Below are positions 11,019 to 21,184 of a stretch of DNA of 64,000 nucleotides, one piece after another. Location: the NCBI GenBank assembly GCA_022447365.1, contig JAKVBL010000004.1, positions 210,872-274,871 on the forward strand, read 5' to 3'. The first letter of the stretch is position 1; every line of letters starts with the position of its first letter. A program made the translations under genes and the position numbers. Source of the stretch: Oleiphilaceae bacterium. Lineage in GTDB: Bacteria > Pseudomonadota > Gammaproteobacteria > Pseudomonadales > Oleiphilaceae. The notes beneath the pieces were generated by a model. That model was given only the letters and a program-made list of their open reading frames with translations. It did not search any database and was not told the origin of the DNA.

Positions 11019-12122
11019 ATGAGAGTTTTTAAACCGCAAGAAGCTCAGCCAGCTCCAGAGGAGACTATGGGCGTAGCTGCTTGGATTAGAGCTAACTTGT
11101 TTTCTAATGTTCCAAATTCCATCGCCACGATCGTTATTCTAGGCTTATTGGCGAGCGTTTTACCTGGCTTAATTGATTGGTTATTCATTCAAGCAAATTG
11201 GTCCGGCAACACACAGGCTGATTGTACAAATGATAATGGGGCTTGTTGGGTATTCGTTTCTGCTTGGATGCAGCAATTCTTATATGGAAGTTATCCTACA
11301 GAAGAACTGTGGCGAGTAAATACAGGTTTAGTAGCATTGATCTTGGTTATTGCTGCGCCATACGCATTGCCTAAACATCTGCGTAATACTGTGGGTGTAC
11401 CATTATTTTTGGCTTATCCGTTTATTTGTGCGGCCTTATTAGATGGTCGGCTCTTTGGATTAGAATTTGTAAGCACAGATTATTGGGGTGGTTTTTCTCT
11501 TAATATTTTTCTAGCTGCTGCAAGCATCATTATTGCCTTTCCTTTGAGTTTCCTATGGGCTTTAGGACGTCGATCAGACATGCCTTTTATACGAAGTGTG
11601 TGTGTTGTATTGATCGAATTTTTCCGTGGTGTTCCGGTTCTCGCATTGTTCTTTATGGGATCAGTAATGCTTCCATTGTTTTTTCCTGAGGGAACGAACG
11701 TAGACAAGTTATTGCGTGTGTGGATTGTTCTAATTCTATTTATGTCAGGATATATGGCTGAAGTATTTAGAGGTGGGTTCCAGGCAATTCCACAAGGACA
11801 ATATGAAGCCGCAGATTCACTAGGTCTAAGTTACTGGCAAAAAACACTGCTGATAATCTTTCCACAAGTAATTAAGGTTTCAATGCCAAACATCTTGGCA
11901 ACGTTCATCATGCTATTCAAGAATACAACTTTCTTATTGATCATTGGTATTTTTGAATTGTTGAGTACAACACAAACCGCACTTACAAACTCAAATTGGT
12001 TAGGAGGGCATGCTCCTGAAGGCTATATATTTGTAGCTGTTGTATTTTGGGTGTGTTGTTTTGGTATGTCGATGATCAGTGCAAATATCGAGAAGAAACT
12101 AGATACGAGTCATAGGAATTAG
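11019..12122 (+). CDS. aapM: Amino-acid ABC transporter permease (AapM type)
   Basis: The second permease of the importer, 367 residues with multiple membrane segments and a coupling loop YEAADSLGLSYWQKTLLII followed by FPQVIKVSMPNI. A Cys-containing segment near 68-77 (ADCTNDNGACWV) lies in the large loop after the first membrane helix and is probably periplasmic. The gene is 12 bp from the ATPase gene, supporting one transcript and co-assembly. Confidence 0.92.
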   Translation: MRVFKPQEAQPAPEETMGVAAWIRANLFSNVPNSIATIVILGLLASVLPGLIDWLFIQANWSGNTQADCTNDNGACWVFVSAWMQQFLYGSYPTEELWRVNTGLVALILVIAAPYALPKHLRNTVGVPLFLAYPFICAALLDGRLFGLEFVSTDYWGGFSLNIFLAAASIIIAFPLSFLWALGRRSDMPFIRSVCVVLIEFFRGVPVLALFFMGSVMLPLFFPEGTNVDKLLRVWIVLILFMSGYMAEVFRGGFQAIPQGQYEAADSLGLSYWQKTLLIIFPQVIKVSMPNILATFIMLFKNTTFLLIIGIFELLSTTQTALTNSNWLGGHAPEGYIFVAVVFWVCCFGMSMISANIEKKLDTSHRN

Positions 12123-12134
12123 GGGTTATTACAC

Positions 12135-12914
12135 ATGACTGAAAATACACAAGAAACAGTTCAGACCGCTTCTTCTGATGAACCGGTAATACAAATTAAA
12201 GATTTAAATAAGTGGTACGGAAATTTTCATGTACTGAAAAACATCAATTTAGATGTAAAGAAGGGCGAGAAGATAGTAATTTGTGGTCCTTCTGGTTCCG
12301 GTAAATCAACGATGATTCGTTGTATCAATCGCTTAGAAGAATTCCAACGCGGTTCTTTAGTGGTTAATGGAATCGAGATGATTGAAGATGTTAAGAATAT
12401 CGAAACTATTCGTCGCGAAGTAGGGATGGTATTCCAGCACTTTAACCTGTTTCCGCATTTAACGATTCTAGAAAATCTCACCTTAGGGCCAATTTGGGTT
12501 CAGAAAAAGCCGAAAGAAGAAGCAGAAGCAACGGCAATGAAATACCTAGAGCGCGTTAAAATACCAGATCAGGCGAATAAATTCCCTGGACAGTTATCTG
12601 GTGGACAACAACAGCGTGTAGCGATTGCTAGGTCTCTATGTATGAACCCACAGATTATGTTGTTTGATGAGCCAACATCTGCGCTTGATCCAGAAATGAT
12701 TAAAGAGGTTCTCGACGTGATGGTCGAGCTAGCTGATGAAGGGATGACGATGCTTTGTGTTACCCATGAAATGGGCTTCGCCAAAAAGGTTGCTGACCGA
12801 GTCATATTTATGGACGCGGGAGAAATCGTTGAACAGAATACGCCCGATGTATTCTTTGATCACCCTGAAACTGATCGCTTGCAGCTGTTCCTCAGTCAAA
12901 TACTTGATCATTAA
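12135..12914 (+). CDS. aapP: Amino-acid ABC transporter ATP-binding protein (AapP type)
   Basis: The cytoplasmic ATPase of the importer, 259 residues. Walker [10 protein letters not shown] (51-59), Q-loop in [14 protein letters not shown] signature [15 protein letters not shown], Walker [14 protein letters not shown] and the switch His in CVTHEMGFA are all present. The N-terminal extension of about 17 polar residues is common in this family. It is the last gene of aapJQMP and is followed by a strong bidirectional terminator. Confidence 0.95.
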   Translation: MTENTQETVQTASSDEPVIQIKDLNKWYGNFHVLKNINLDVKKGEKIVICGPSGSGKSTMIRCINRLEEFQRGSLVVNGIEMIEDVKNIETIRREVGMVFQHFNLFPHLTILENLTLGPIWVQKKPKEEAEATAMKYLERVKIPDQANKFPGQLSGGQQQRVAIARSLCMNPQIMLFDEPTSALDPEMIKEVLDVMVELADEGMTMLCVTHEMGFAKKVADRVIFMDAGEIVEQNTPDVFFDHPETDRLQLFLSQILDH

Positions 12915-12918
12915 ACTA

Positions 12919-12953
12919 AAAAGGCGGGGACTTGATCAGTTACCCGCCTTTTT
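12919..12953 (+). terminator. Intrinsic terminator after aapP
   Basis: AAAAGGCGGG and CCCGCCTTTT form a GC-rich 10 bp stem around a 14 nt loop, followed by T residues. The A run on the other side lets it also serve the convergent minus-strand small gene. Confidence 0.9.
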
Positions 12954-12959
12954 AATGTT

Positions 12960-13205
12960 CTATGCTTTAATCGCTGCGTTCGTAGCTGCTGATTCCTCAC
13001 TTCTTTTTCGTTCAAGAAGTTTCTTAGTTTGATGATCTAGAAACATGCCTAGCGTATAAGTAATACCAAAAAGAACAGATAATGAAGCTAAAAGAAATGC
13101 GACATGTATATCAATAAACATGTTTAAAATATCCCTAATTAAATCTAAACGCCCTTTTAAAACGCTTGTTTGAATTTCCAAAAAGATAGTATACAAATTA
13201 ACCAT
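12960..13205 (-). CDS. Small putative membrane protein, unrecognised
   Basis: This predicted 81-residue protein starts at the ATG at 13205 (the upstream TTG at 13214 would add three residues). It has an amphipathic N-terminal half, one clear hydrophobic segment (about IHVAFLLASLSVLFGITYTLGMFL) and a basic, Ala/Lys-rich tail. I do not recognise the family. It lies 45 bp after mobA on the same strand, so it may share that transcript, and it ends at the bidirectional terminator after aapP. The start lacks a strong Shine-Dalgarno, so it is only moderately supported. Confidence 0.5.
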   Translation of the reverse strand: MVNLYTIFLEIQTSVLKGRLDLIRDILNMFIDIHVAFLLASLSVLFGITYTLGMFLDHQTKKLLERKRSEESAATNAAIKA

Positions 13206-13250
13206 AAAGATCAATCTTTAACCATTTGGTTAGTTTATATTTAAGATAAT

Positions 13251-13883
13251 CTATCTTTCTAAAAGGGCTAGGTCCTCGAGAGAGTTTGCATTGTCAAAAC
13301 AAGCAGAAGGGCCGGTTGCCCAAATAACCCCTTCATCTTCAAGCCACTTAATTAACTTAAAGTGCCGTGAACTAATCGCACGCATTACCGAACCAAGAGA
13401 GCTCTTAGGTAGACAGCAATGTAATGGGTGCTTTTGATTGTTCTGTATTAAAGCGACGGGTTTTAAATCAGTCCCTGATTCAAGCTGCGTGATAATGTGG
13501 TCAGCAATAACGGTAAAGCATTCAAATGTAACAAGAGGCGTGTCGCAAGGTGAGATAAATAACACATCTGAACTTGAGTTAGATAGAAGCGATTCAATAC
13601 CTGCGAGGGGACCAAAGAATTCAGAATATCGATCACGACAGATTCTTTGAGAAATCTGTTTGTATTGATCAAAATTACGATTACAGCTAATGATCGTCTG
13701 ATGATCTTGAGCTAAAGGAGAGAGAAGTCTACTTGGGTAGCTTGCTAGAGGTTTACCAAGAAAATTCACTAGGCCTTTGTCTTCACCACCCATACGGATT
13801 GATTGACCGCCTGACAGTACACCTGCATCACAGGATGTCCCTAAAGACGCAAGCTTTTGACGAATATCTTGGAGGTTAAGCAT
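13251..13883 (-). CDS. mobA: Molybdenum cofactor guanylyltransferase MobA
   Basis: MobA transfers GMP from GTP to molybdopterin-Mo, giving the MGD cofactor used by DMSO-reductase-family enzymes. The 210-residue product has the nucleotidyltransferase loop LSGGQSIRMGGEDKG (23-37), GPLAGIESLL, the metal-site motif CDTPLV, and a C-terminal NANSLEDL that corresponds to the family's N-x-N-(T/S)-x-E/D-(D/E)-L ending. It lies downstream of trxA, separated by a terminator, so it likely has its own promoter in or before the trxA 3' region. No other molybdenum-cofactor gene is in the window. Confidence 0.9.
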   Translation of the reverse strand: MLNLQDIRQKLASLGTSCDAGVLSGGQSIRMGGEDKGLVNFLGKPLASYPSRLLSPLAQDHQTIISCNRNFDQYKQISQRICRDRYSEFFGPLAGIESLLSNSSSDVLFISPCDTPLVTFECFTVIADHIITQLESGTDLKPVALIQNNQKHPLHCCLPKSSLGSVMRAISSRHFKLIKWLEDEGVIWATGPSACFDNANSLEDLALLER

Positions 13884-13892
13884 AATTTAAGC

Positions 13893-13920
13893 AAAAAAAA
13901 GCAGCTCATTGAGCTGCTTT
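13893..13920 (-). terminator. Intrinsic terminator after trxA
   Basis: Read on the minus strand, AAAGCAGCTC-AAT-GAGCTGCTTT is followed by a run of T residues, 15 bp after the trxA stop and just upstream of mobA. Confidence 0.9.
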
Positions 13921-13935
13921 ATATTCAATAATTTA

Positions 13936-14262
13936 CTACAGATTGCTATCAACAAAAGCTGTTAGTTGTGACTTAGAAAGTGCACCAACTTTAGTTGCAT
14001 CAACATTGCCATTCTTAAATAGCATAAGTGTTGGAATACCACGGATATTATACTTAGGTGGTGTTTGGTCGTTTTCGTCGATATTCAACTTACAGATTTT
14101 AACTTTACCTGCGTAGTCTTCAGCAATCTCTTCAAGAACCGGAGCGATCATTTTACAAGGACCACACCATTCGGCCCAGTAATCAACTAATACAGGAACA
14201 TCAGAGTTTAATACTTCTTGCTCAAAAGAAGCATCTGTAACATTTAAAATACTATTGCTCAT
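13936..14262 (-). CDS. trxA: Thioredoxin 1
   Basis: Thioredoxin is the small cytoplasmic dithiol reductant for ribonucleotide reductase, methionine sulfoxide reductases and others. The 108-residue protein has the active site WCGPCKM (C33 and C36), Asp26 in LVDYWAEW and the cis-Pro loop GIPTLMLF; its length matches E. coli TrxA. It is divergent from ppx, as in Pseudomonas, with both promoters in the roughly 100 bp between. Confidence 0.97.
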   Translation of the reverse strand: MSNSILNVTDASFEQEVLNSDVPVLVDYWAEWCGPCKMIAPVLEEIAEDYAGKVKICKLNIDENDQTPPKYNIRGIPTLMLFKNGNVDATKVGALSKSQLTAFVDSNL

Positions 14263-14400
14263 TATTAAACCTTAAAACGTAAATGACTGTGGGCTGCACT
14301 ATTCTAATAGTCAGCCTTCACCTAAAATGCGTGAAGATAGTTCCAATATATAGCTTTAATTTTGGATTTCAAGGATGCCTACAGCTTTGGTAATACAACA

Positions 14401-15879
14401 ATGACAATTGACAATAGAGAGATCGCAGCGATTGATCTTGGATCAAACAGTTTCCATATGGCTGTTGCTAGCGTAAAGCAAGGGGAAGTCCGCGTTACTG
14501 ATCGTTTGGGTGAAAAAGTTCAATTAGCTGCTGGTATTAATAGCCAAGGTGCATTTGAGGCGGACACCATTGGACGCGCTCTTGCATGCATTGACCGTTT
14601 TTCTCAACGATTACACAATATCGACAAAAGTATGATTCAAGTCGTTGGAACTGATGCATTGAGAGTCGCAAAAAATGGTGGGAACTTTATAGCCAAAGCG
14701 GAACATAAATTAGGTGCGCGCATAGAAATTATTTCGGGTTTAGAAGAAGCGCGTTTAATTTATTTAGGTGTCTCACATACATTGGCTGATGACGATGGCC
14801 GTAGATTAGTGATCGATATAGGTGGTGGATCGACGGAGTTCATAATTGGTGAACGATTTGAACCACTTGAACGCGCAAGTTTGCACATGGGTTGTGTCTC
14901 GTTTAGGGACCGTTTTTTTAAAGACGGAAAAATAACAAAGATCGGTTTCCATAAAGCTGTTGTTCAAGCAGAGCGCGAAATCATGCCGATTAAGAAAATA
15001 TATAAGAAGAGGGGTTGGGAGCAATGTGTCGGGGCTTCAGGCTCCATCAAAGCAGTTTTTCAAGCGTTAGAAGCAGAAAATTGCACTCAGATAGAGCGAC
15101 TATCCTATAAGCGATTGAAGACTTTACGAGATCAAATCATTGAACTTGGCCATATTGATAACCTTAACGAGCTAAATATAAAGAAAGAACGCTTAAGCAT
15201 ATTTCCAGCTGGTTTAGCGATCTTAATGGGAGCGTTCAAAGCATTCAAAATAAAAAAAATGGAGTATACACAAGGAGCTCTGCGCGAAGGTTTACTCTAT
15301 GACATGCTTGGTAGACTTGATCATGAAGATGTTCGAGATAGAAGCATTAGCGCTTTACAACAACGCTATGGAGCAGACATCGCTCATAGTGACTATGTCG
15401 CAGACATTACTAAGGCGTTTTTTAGAAAAGCGAAGACAGATTGGCAGATAGATCACCCTCGATATGAGGGTTTACTAACTTGGGCATCAAAGTTATTCGA
15501 AATTGGTCTGGCTATCGCTCACAGCCAATATCATCGTCACGGGGCGTATTTAGTGGCGAACTCTGATCTTGCTGGTTTTTCGAAACGAAGCCAAGAAGAG
15601 TTAGCCTTACTTGTTAGAGCGCATAGAAGAAAAATCCCCTTAGAAGATTTTGAGCGTGTCGATGAGGCAATACTTAAATTGACGCTTTTATTTCGGATTG
15701 CTGTTTTATTCGCATCGGATCGAAAAGTACGGTCTATCCCTTTTCATTTAGAAGTTAGCTCAAAATCTATCCACTTAGCATTTAAAAAGGGCTGGCTAGA
15801 AAAGCATCCCCTTACCGTTGAAAACTTAGAAATTGAACGAAATTATTTAAGAAAAATCGGATTTGAACTAAGTTTTTGA
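14401..15879 (+). CDS. ppx: Exopolyphosphatase (Ppx/GppA family)
   Basis: Ppx removes terminal phosphates from polyphosphate. The N-terminal actin-like motif AIDLGSNSFHM and the phosphate-binding VIDIGGGSTEFI are clear, and a C-terminal HD-like helical part follows (normal total about 500 residues). I prefer the ATG at 14401 (492 residues); a TTG at 14362 is possible but would add a poorly conserved extension. The divergent trxA-ppx pair matches Pseudomonas. The family also hydrolyses pppGpp (GppA), so polyphosphatase is the likelier but not the only role. Confidence 0.92.
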   Translation: MTIDNREIAAIDLGSNSFHMAVASVKQGEVRVTDRLGEKVQLAAGINSQGAFEADTIGRALACIDRFSQRLHNIDKSMIQVVGTDALRVAKNGGNFIAKAEHKLGARIEIISGLEEARLIYLGVSHTLADDDGRRLVIDIGGGSTEFIIGERFEPLERASLHMGCVSFRDRFFKDGKITKIGFHKAVVQAEREIMPIKKIYKKRGWEQCVGASGSIKAVFQALEAENCTQIERLSYKRLKTLRDQIIELGHIDNLNELNIKKERLSIFPAGLAILMGAFKAFKIKKMEYTQGALREGLLYDMLGRLDHEDVRDRSISALQQRYGADIAHSDYVADITKAFFRKAKTDWQIDHPRYEGLLTWASKLFEIGLAIAHSQYHRHGAYLVANSDLAGFSKRSQEELALLVRAHRRKIPLEDFERVDEAILKLTLLFRIAVLFASDRKVRSIPFHLEVSSKSIHLAFKKGWLEKHPLTVENLEIERNYLRKIGFELSF

Positions 15880-15913
15880 TAGCCTTACGAGTTTTTATGA
15901 TTGATACACAATA

Positions 15914-16954
15914 ATGTTAGTTCTTGGCCTAGAAACCTCATGCGATGAAACCGGAATCGCTCTTTTTGACACGGATAAAGGTTTGCTTGCTGACGCTTTG
16001 TTTTCCCAAATTGATCTTCATGTTGATTACGGCGGTGTAGTCCCTGAATTAGCGTCTAGAGACCATATACGTAAAACACTTCCTCTGGTTGAGCAAGTGT
16101 TAAACGATGCGGGTAAAACCAAGAGCGATATTGATGCAATTGCCTATACCGCGGGCCCTGGTTTAATTGGTGCATTATTAGTTGGATCAACGATAGCTGA
16201 AGCATTAGCTTTTGCACTCGATATTCCCAGCATCGGCGTGCACCATATGGAAGGCCACCTTCTAGCACCGATGCTTGAGGATACGCCTCCTGAATTTCCA
16301 TTCGTTGGTTTACTTGTATCGGGTGGACATTCACAGTTAGTTGCAGTGAAGGGTATTGGCGAATACGAAATTTTAGGTGAATCGCTTGATGATGCAGCTG
16401 GTGAGGCATTTGATAAAGCTGCAAAAATGCTTGGCCTCGATTACCCTGGCGGTCCTCAAATCGCGAAGTTAGCATCTTTCGCTCGAGAAGAGCTCGGCGG
16501 AACGCCGTATCGTTTTCCTAGGCCAATGACAGATCGTCCAGGCTTAGAGTTCAGTTTTAGTGGTCTGAAAACGTTTACCCTCAATACAGTTAACAAGGCG
16601 AAACAAGCAGACTCTTTTGATGACAAAGAAAAAGCTAAGATTGCGTTAGCTTTTGAAGATGCTGTCGTGGATACCTTAATGATTAAATGTCGAAGAGCAC
16701 TAGAGCAAACAGGCTTCAAACGTCTTGTGATTGCAGGGGGAGTTAGTGCCAATATTAATTTGAGAGAGACGCTTAAAAAAATGGAAGTAAAAATCGGCGC
16801 TTCCGTTTATTATGCTCGGCAAAAATACTGCACAGATAATGGTGCAATGATCGCTTATGCGGGTGCACAGCGATTGTTAGCGGGTCAGAAAAGTGACGGA
16901 ACCGCTGTTGTTAAACCTCGTTGGCCTATGGATCAATTAGAGCCAGTTAATTAG
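15914..16954 (+). CDS. tsaD: tRNA N6-adenosine threonylcarbamoyltransferase TsaD
   Basis: TsaD, with TsaB and TsaE, transfers the threonylcarbamoyl group to A37 of ANN-decoding tRNAs. The 346-residue product starts [19 protein letters not shown], has the metal-binding HHMEGH (about 110-115), [12 protein letters not shown] and the C-terminal [13 protein letters not shown] signature. It is followed 8 bp later by folB. Pseudomonas and many other gammaproteobacteria keep tsaD near folB and folK, though plsY is absent here. Confidence 0.97.
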   Translation: MLVLGLETSCDETGIALFDTDKGLLADALFSQIDLHVDYGGVVPELASRDHIRKTLPLVEQVLNDAGKTKSDIDAIAYTAGPGLIGALLVGSTIAEALAFALDIPSIGVHHMEGHLLAPMLEDTPPEFPFVGLLVSGGHSQLVAVKGIGEYEILGESLDDAAGEAFDKAAKMLGLDYPGGPQIAKLASFAREELGGTPYRFPRPMTDRPGLEFSFSGLKTFTLNTVNKAKQADSFDDKEKAKIALAFEDAVVDTLMIKCRRALEQTGFKRLVIAGGVSANINLRETLKKMEVKIGASVYYARQKYCTDNGAMIAYAGAQRLLAGQKSDGTAVVKPRWPMDQLEPVN

Positions 16955-16962
16955 TAAAAACT

Positions 16963-17319
16963 ATGCAAGATAAAATTTTTATAGAGGGTTTAATGCTTGA
17001 TGCTTCAGTTGGTATTTTCGACTGGGAAAAGCAGAAAAAACAGCCTTTGGTAATAGATTGCGTACTCGATGTTGATTTACGACGAGCAGCGCTGAGCAAT
17101 GATATTGTCGATACAATCAGTTATGCCGAGGTTGCTCAACGAATAGAGGCCCTTGTAACAGAGCAGCACCATGACCTTGTCGAGTATTTAGCGGAGCGCA
17201 TTATCAGCGATATATTCGAAGCTTTTGAGGTCTCTAAGATCAAACTAAAATTGGCGAAACCCGAAGCTGTAGCAAGTGCTCATCGCGTTGGTATTATTCT
17301 AGAGCGAACACGACCATAA
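16963..17319 (+). CDS. folB: Dihydroneopterin aldolase FolB
   Basis: FolB cleaves 7,8-dihydroneopterin to 6-hydroxymethyl-7,8-dihydropterin and glycolaldehyde in folate synthesis. The 118-residue product has normal length and the expected segments MLDASVGIFDWEKQKKQPLVIDC (early), DTISYAEVAQRIEALV and the C-terminal KLAKPEAVASAHRVGIILER. Its stop TAA overlaps the folK start ATG by one base, indicating translational coupling to the enzyme that uses its product. Confidence 0.95.
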   Translation: MQDKIFIEGLMLDASVGIFDWEKQKKQPLVIDCVLDVDLRRAALSNDIVDTISYAEVAQRIEALVTEQHHDLVEYLAERIISDIFEAFEVSKIKLKLAKPEAVASAHRVGIILERTRP

Positions 17320-17798
17320 TGTCGCAGGTTTATCTGAGTTTAGGAAGCAACATTGAACGGGAAAAGAATATCCGTTCTTGCTTGAGATGTCTTGAGAGAA
17401 AATTTGGAGAGCTTACCGTATCTCCTGTTTATGAAAGTGAGCCGGTTGGATTTAAGGGGTCTAATTTTTTTAACTTGGTCGTTGGTATTACAACGACTCT
17501 GACGATCTCTGAATTAAATGATGTTCTTAAAGAAATAGAAGACCAGCATGGCAGATCTCGAGCAGGACCTAAATTTTCGTCTAGAACCTTAGACATTGAT
17601 ATCATCACATATAACGAGTTAGTTGGTATACATGATGGTGTTGAACTTCCTCGCCCCGAGCTATTTTATAATGCCTTCGTTTTATTGCCGATGATTGATC
17701 TCTGTGCTGATCAATTAGAGCCAAAGAGCGGCCTGCCTTATCGTCAATTGATAAATCAATTACCGACAAGGCAGAATTTAGAAAAGGTCCCTTTTTAG
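17319..17798 (+). CDS. folK: HPPK (6-hydroxymethyl-dihydropterin pyrophosphokinase), FolB-linked copy
   Basis: FolK transfers pyrophosphate from ATP to 6-hydroxymethyl-7,8-dihydropterin. The 159-residue product begins with the standard YLSLGSNIE, keeps the two metal-binding Asp residues in RTLDIDII (D92, D94) and the loop Arg residues, but has Phe86 where E. coli HPPK has the loop-3 Trp89, and lacks the usual WGPR sequence. It is one of two folK genes here. One-base coupling to folB suggests it does the folate-pathway step, but the altered loop could mean different kinetics. Confidence 0.88.
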   Translation: MSQVYLSLGSNIEREKNIRSCLRCLERKFGELTVSPVYESEPVGFKGSNFFNLVVGITTTLTISELNDVLKEIEDQHGRSRAGPKFSSRTLDIDIITYNELVGIHDGVELPRPELFYNAFVLLPMIDLCADQLEPKSGLPYRQLINQLPTRQNLEKVPF

Positions 17799-17819
17799 CC
17801 CAGGAACCATATTCTCAGG

Positions 17820-19460
17820 CTAGCTACGCAAGAGTTGTACTAACTTAGCGGTTGAAGGGTCTAGGGCATCTATCTTGTTTTTCTCGGCTTCCTGAGTGAG
17901 CAAAGGAAACAACTCTTTTTCTAATACCTTACCTAACTCAACGCCCCATTGATCAAATGAATTGATGCCCCATATTTGACCTTGAACAAACACTTTGTGT
18001 TCGTACAAGGCAACTAGAGCACCGATAGACTCGGGGCTAAACATCTCAACAAGTAGCGTATTACTAGGCTTGTTACCCGCGATCACCTTATGCGGTGCGA
18101 TACGTCGCGCTTCCTCTGGTGCAACACCTTTATCTAGAAGTTCTTGCTCTGCGTTCTTTCGCGATTTTCCAACCATTAGCGCACGACTTTGAGCTAGACA
18201 GTTGCCAAGTAAGTGAGCGTGGTTATCACGTACGGGATAAGGACTGTTTTTCGCAATAATGAAATCGATAGGAACGGCGCCTCGTCCCTGATGGAATAAT
18301 TGATGATAAGCATGTTGTCCGTTGGTGCCCGCTCCACCGAATAGCAACGGGCCACTGGCATAGCTAATTTGATGGCCTTCTGTATCAGCGGTTTTACCAT
18401 TGCTTTCCATATCGAGTTGCTGTAAGTGCTCGGGCAAGAATCGTAGTTGATGGTCATAAGGGATAACCGCAATCGATGCGTGACCTAAAAAGCTCCGGTT
18501 CCACACTCCGATAAGCCCCAGCATTACAGGCAAATTGTTTTCGAATTCAGTTTCGTAAAAATGTTTATCCATGGCTTCTGCGCCATGCAATAACTTAATA
18601 AAATTATCGAAACCAAGTTGGAATGCGATTGGAAAACCTATTGCAGACCATAAAGAGTATCTACCGCCAACCCAATCCCACATAGGAAGAATATTCTCTT
18701 CGGCAATGCCAAAGGCACACGCTGCTTCTATATTGCTTGAAACAGCAATAAGGTGGCGTGAAATATCAGCACTCGGACCAAGCTTATCTTTCAACCAGTC
18801 TAGGCAAACGTGCGCATTCTCAAGTGTTTCGAGGGTAGTAAAAGACTTGGATTGGATCAGGAATATACAGCGTTCAGGGTCGAGTTGCTCGAGCACGTTA
18901 ACTGCATCGCTACCATCTATATTCGATACAAAATGTGTCTCGAGGCCATCTATATGAAAGTGCTGTAGTCCCTCAATGACCATTTTCGGCCCCAAGTAAG
19001 ACCCGCCAATTCCGATGCTGACAAGCTGCGTAATTGCTTTGCCAGTTGATCCTAGCCATTCGCGTTTATGAAGAGAATCAACCAGACTCTTTATTTGTTC
19101 TAACGCCGCACTGACTTCCTGATGAATTTCAGGCGCTGAAGCTCGAAGTTCTTTATGATTTAAGGCGCGAAGAGCAGTATGCAATACAGCACGATGCTCA
19201 GTTGCATTGAGCTCTTGTCCTGAAAATAATGCGCGAGTCTGATCTTTGAGATTTGCGTTATCGGCTAGTTTAATTAGCGCCTTGTGTACGGTGTTCGAGA
19301 CTAAATTCTTGGATAAATCTGCATACACATATGGAGCTTGAATGCCGAAGCGATCAAGGCGATTTGGGTCTTCCTCAAAGTAATCAAGCATACGCTCATG
19401 CTTCGCTTTGATAGCGAGCTTCTTTAGAGGTAGATAGCTATGGTTTTGATCGAGTCTCAT
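17820..19460 (-). CDS. pgi: Glucose-6-phosphate isomerase
   Basis: Pgi interconverts glucose-6-phosphate and fructose-6-phosphate. The 546-residue product has the family length and the PGI signatures DWVGGRYSLWSAIGFP and the C-terminal block INSFDQWGVELGKVLEKEL, plus GIGGSYLGPKMV. It is the last gene of a minus-strand series pcnB-folK-panB-panC-pgi, which matches Pseudomonas except that panD is absent. It is convergent with folK, with only 21 bp between stop codons. Confidence 0.97.
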   Translation of the reverse strand: MRLDQNHSYLPLKKLAIKAKHERMLDYFEEDPNRLDRFGIQAPYVYADLSKNLVSNTVHKALIKLADNANLKDQTRALFSGQELNATEHRAVLHTALRALNHKELRASAPEIHQEVSAALEQIKSLVDSLHKREWLGSTGKAITQLVSIGIGGSYLGPKMVIEGLQHFHIDGLETHFVSNIDGSDAVNVLEQLDPERCIFLIQSKSFTTLETLENAHVCLDWLKDKLGPSADISRHLIAVSSNIEAACAFGIAEENILPMWDWVGGRYSLWSAIGFPIAFQLGFDNFIKLLHGAEAMDKHFYETEFENNLPVMLGLIGVWNRSFLGHASIAVIPYDHQLRFLPEHLQQLDMESNGKTADTEGHQISYASGPLLFGGAGTNGQHAYHQLFHQGRGAVPIDFIIAKNSPYPVRDNHAHLLGNCLAQSRALMVGKSRKNAEQELLDKGVAPEEARRIAPHKVIAGNKPSNTLLVEMFSPESIGALVALYEHKVFVQGQIWGINSFDQWGVELGKVLEKELFPLLTQEAEKNKIDALDPSTAKLVQLLRS

Positions 19461-19485
19461 GCCAGTCCTTGTGCGTTTTTGTTAT

Positions 19486-20337
19486 TTAGTCAGTTAACGA
19501 AACTCGAATATTGTCTATTAACCGCGTTGCTCCTAAAAAGACTGCAGCAAGGATTACAATTTCCTTATCCGCATCCTTAGCCGGCAGAAGTGTATCAACG
19601 GATGCAATATTAAGATAATCGAGTTTAAAGCCATTCTCTGTCAAAGAACTAATCGCTTGCTGACGTGCAACGACGATATCTTCGTTCGACTCTAATGCTT
19701 TTTTAGTTTGTTGAAGAACCGCAAAAAGCTTACTTGCTCGCAGGTGTTCCTCTTCATTTAGATAACCATTGCGAGAGCTCAATGCAAGGCCACTTGGCTC
19801 TCTACAAGTCGGTACGCCGACTATTTCAATAGGAAAACATAGATCATTAGTAAGCTTTCGAATCACCATTAATTGTTGAAAGTCTTTTTCTCCAAATATG
19901 GCTTGGTCTGGCTGAACCATGTTGAAAAGCTTCGTAACGATGGTAGCAACACCGTCAAAGTGTTTTTCCCTACTCGCACCACAGTGATGTTTGGTTATGT
20001 CTGGGACATGAACGGTTGACTCAGCCTTCAAGCCCCCAGGATATACTTCAAAAATATTAGGCGCGAACAATACATCACAGTTTCGAGCTGCTAATAAGGA
20101 GCTATCTTTTTCAAGAGTTCGAGGATAAGAGTCAAAGTCTTCGTTTTCACCAAATTGCAGGGGATTAACGAAGATTGTTGCTACCGTAAAAGAATTTGAT
20201 TCGCGAGCGCGATCAACAAGCCGTAAATGACCTTCATGTAAGTTACCCATTGTAGGGACAAGGCCGATTTTATGATTAGCTTTACGTGCTTGATTGAGTT
20301 CTTCACGTAATTCTTTAAGAGTATGAAGTATTTTCAT
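19486..20337 (-). CDS. panC: Pantoate--beta-alanine ligase
   Basis: PanC joins pantoate and beta-alanine with ATP to make pantothenate. The 283-residue protein has the HIGH-type motif PTMGNLHEGHLRLV, the pantoate/ATP-binding FGEKDFQQLMVIRKL and the KMSKS-like ALSSRNGYL. It starts 6 bp after the panB stop and is 25 bp before pgi, so a shared transcript is likely. The beta-alanine supplier panD is not present here. Confidence 0.97.
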   Translation of the reverse strand: MKILHTLKELREELNQARKANHKIGLVPTMGNLHEGHLRLVDRARESNSFTVATIFVNPLQFGENEDFDSYPRTLEKDSSLLAARNCDVLFAPNIFEVYPGGLKAESTVHVPDITKHHCGASREKHFDGVATIVTKLFNMVQPDQAIFGEKDFQQLMVIRKLTNDLCFPIEIVGVPTCREPSGLALSSRNGYLNEEEHLRASKLFAVLQQTKKALESNEDIVVARQQAISSLTENGFKLDYLNIASVDTLLPAKDADKEIVILAAVFLGATRLIDNIRVSLTD

Positions 20338-20343
20338 AAAGGT

Positions 20344-21132
20344 TTAGAAGCTATGTTCCGGTCCGGGAAAAGAGCCATTTTTTACAGCTTGATCGTAAGC
20401 TTGAATCGCACTTTGCACTGAATCAGTTTCAGCCAAAAAGTTTTTCACGAAACGAGGTAGTTTGCCTGAAGTAAGACCTAGTATATCGTGTACAACTAGT
20501 ACTTGCCCATCAGTAACATTACCTGCACCAATTCCAATAACTGGAACCGAAACAGCCTTGGTGATTTGCTCTGCAAGTTGAGTCGGCACACATTCAAGAA
20601 GAATCATATCGGCACCTGCTTGTTCCAGTTCCTTCACTGCATCAAGCATTGCTTTAGCCGAATTGTCTTCTTTGCCTTGAACTCGATAACCGCCGAGTTT
20701 GTTAACAGATTGTGGAGTGAGACCAAGGTGAGCACATACAGGTATGCCTCGATAACTTAGCTCTTCTATAGATTCTTTTAGCCAAGCACCACCTTCAACT
20801 TTAATAATGTGAGCACCTGCTTGCATTAACAGACCTGCATTATGAATCGTCTGTTCGATGCTGTTATTTGCATTGAAGGGTAGGTCAGCCATGATCAAGC
20901 TGCGGGAATTGCCACTTTTCACACAAGCGGTGTGGTAAAGCATATCATCCATGGTAACAGGAAGCGTGCTGTCGTTGCCTTGAAGCACCATGCCCAAAGA
21001 GTCACCGATCAACAGTACATCGATTCCTGCCTCATTCGATAAGGCAGAAAAACACGCATCGTAACTGGTGAGACAAGAAAATTTCTTACCTTCTTCCTTC
21101 AGTTTCTTCAACGATAAAGTGGTGGTGGTCAT
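20344..21132 (-). CDS. panB: 3-methyl-2-oxobutanoate hydroxymethyltransferase
   Basis: PanB makes ketopantoate from alpha-ketoisovalerate and 5,10-methylene-tetrahydrofolate, the first committed step to pantothenate. The start is the ATG at 21132 (262 residues, [18 protein letters not shown]), which aligns with known PanB starts and has an AAAGGG-like RBS; an in-frame start 11 codons upstream is less likely. [19 protein letters not shown] (metal and substrate site) and VPVIGIGAG are present. The folK upstream links folate and pantothenate genes. Confidence 0.96.
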   Translation of the reverse strand: MTTTTLSLKKLKEEGKKFSCLTSYDACFSALSNEAGIDVLLIGDSLGMVLQGNDSTLPVTMDDMLYHTACVKSGNSRSLIMADLPFNANNSIEQTIHNAGLLMQAGAHIIKVEGGAWLKESIEELSYRGIPVCAHLGLTPQSVNKLGGYRVQGKEDNSAKAMLDAVKELEQAGADMILLECVPTQLAEQITKAVSVPVIGIGAGNVTDGQVLVVHDILGLTSGKLPRFVKNFLAETDSVQSAIQAYDQAVKNGSFPGPEHSF

Positions 21133-21184
21133 AAGCCCTTTTTCCAAGTGGGTAATTGCATGCAAAGACTAGCTATATGTTGGC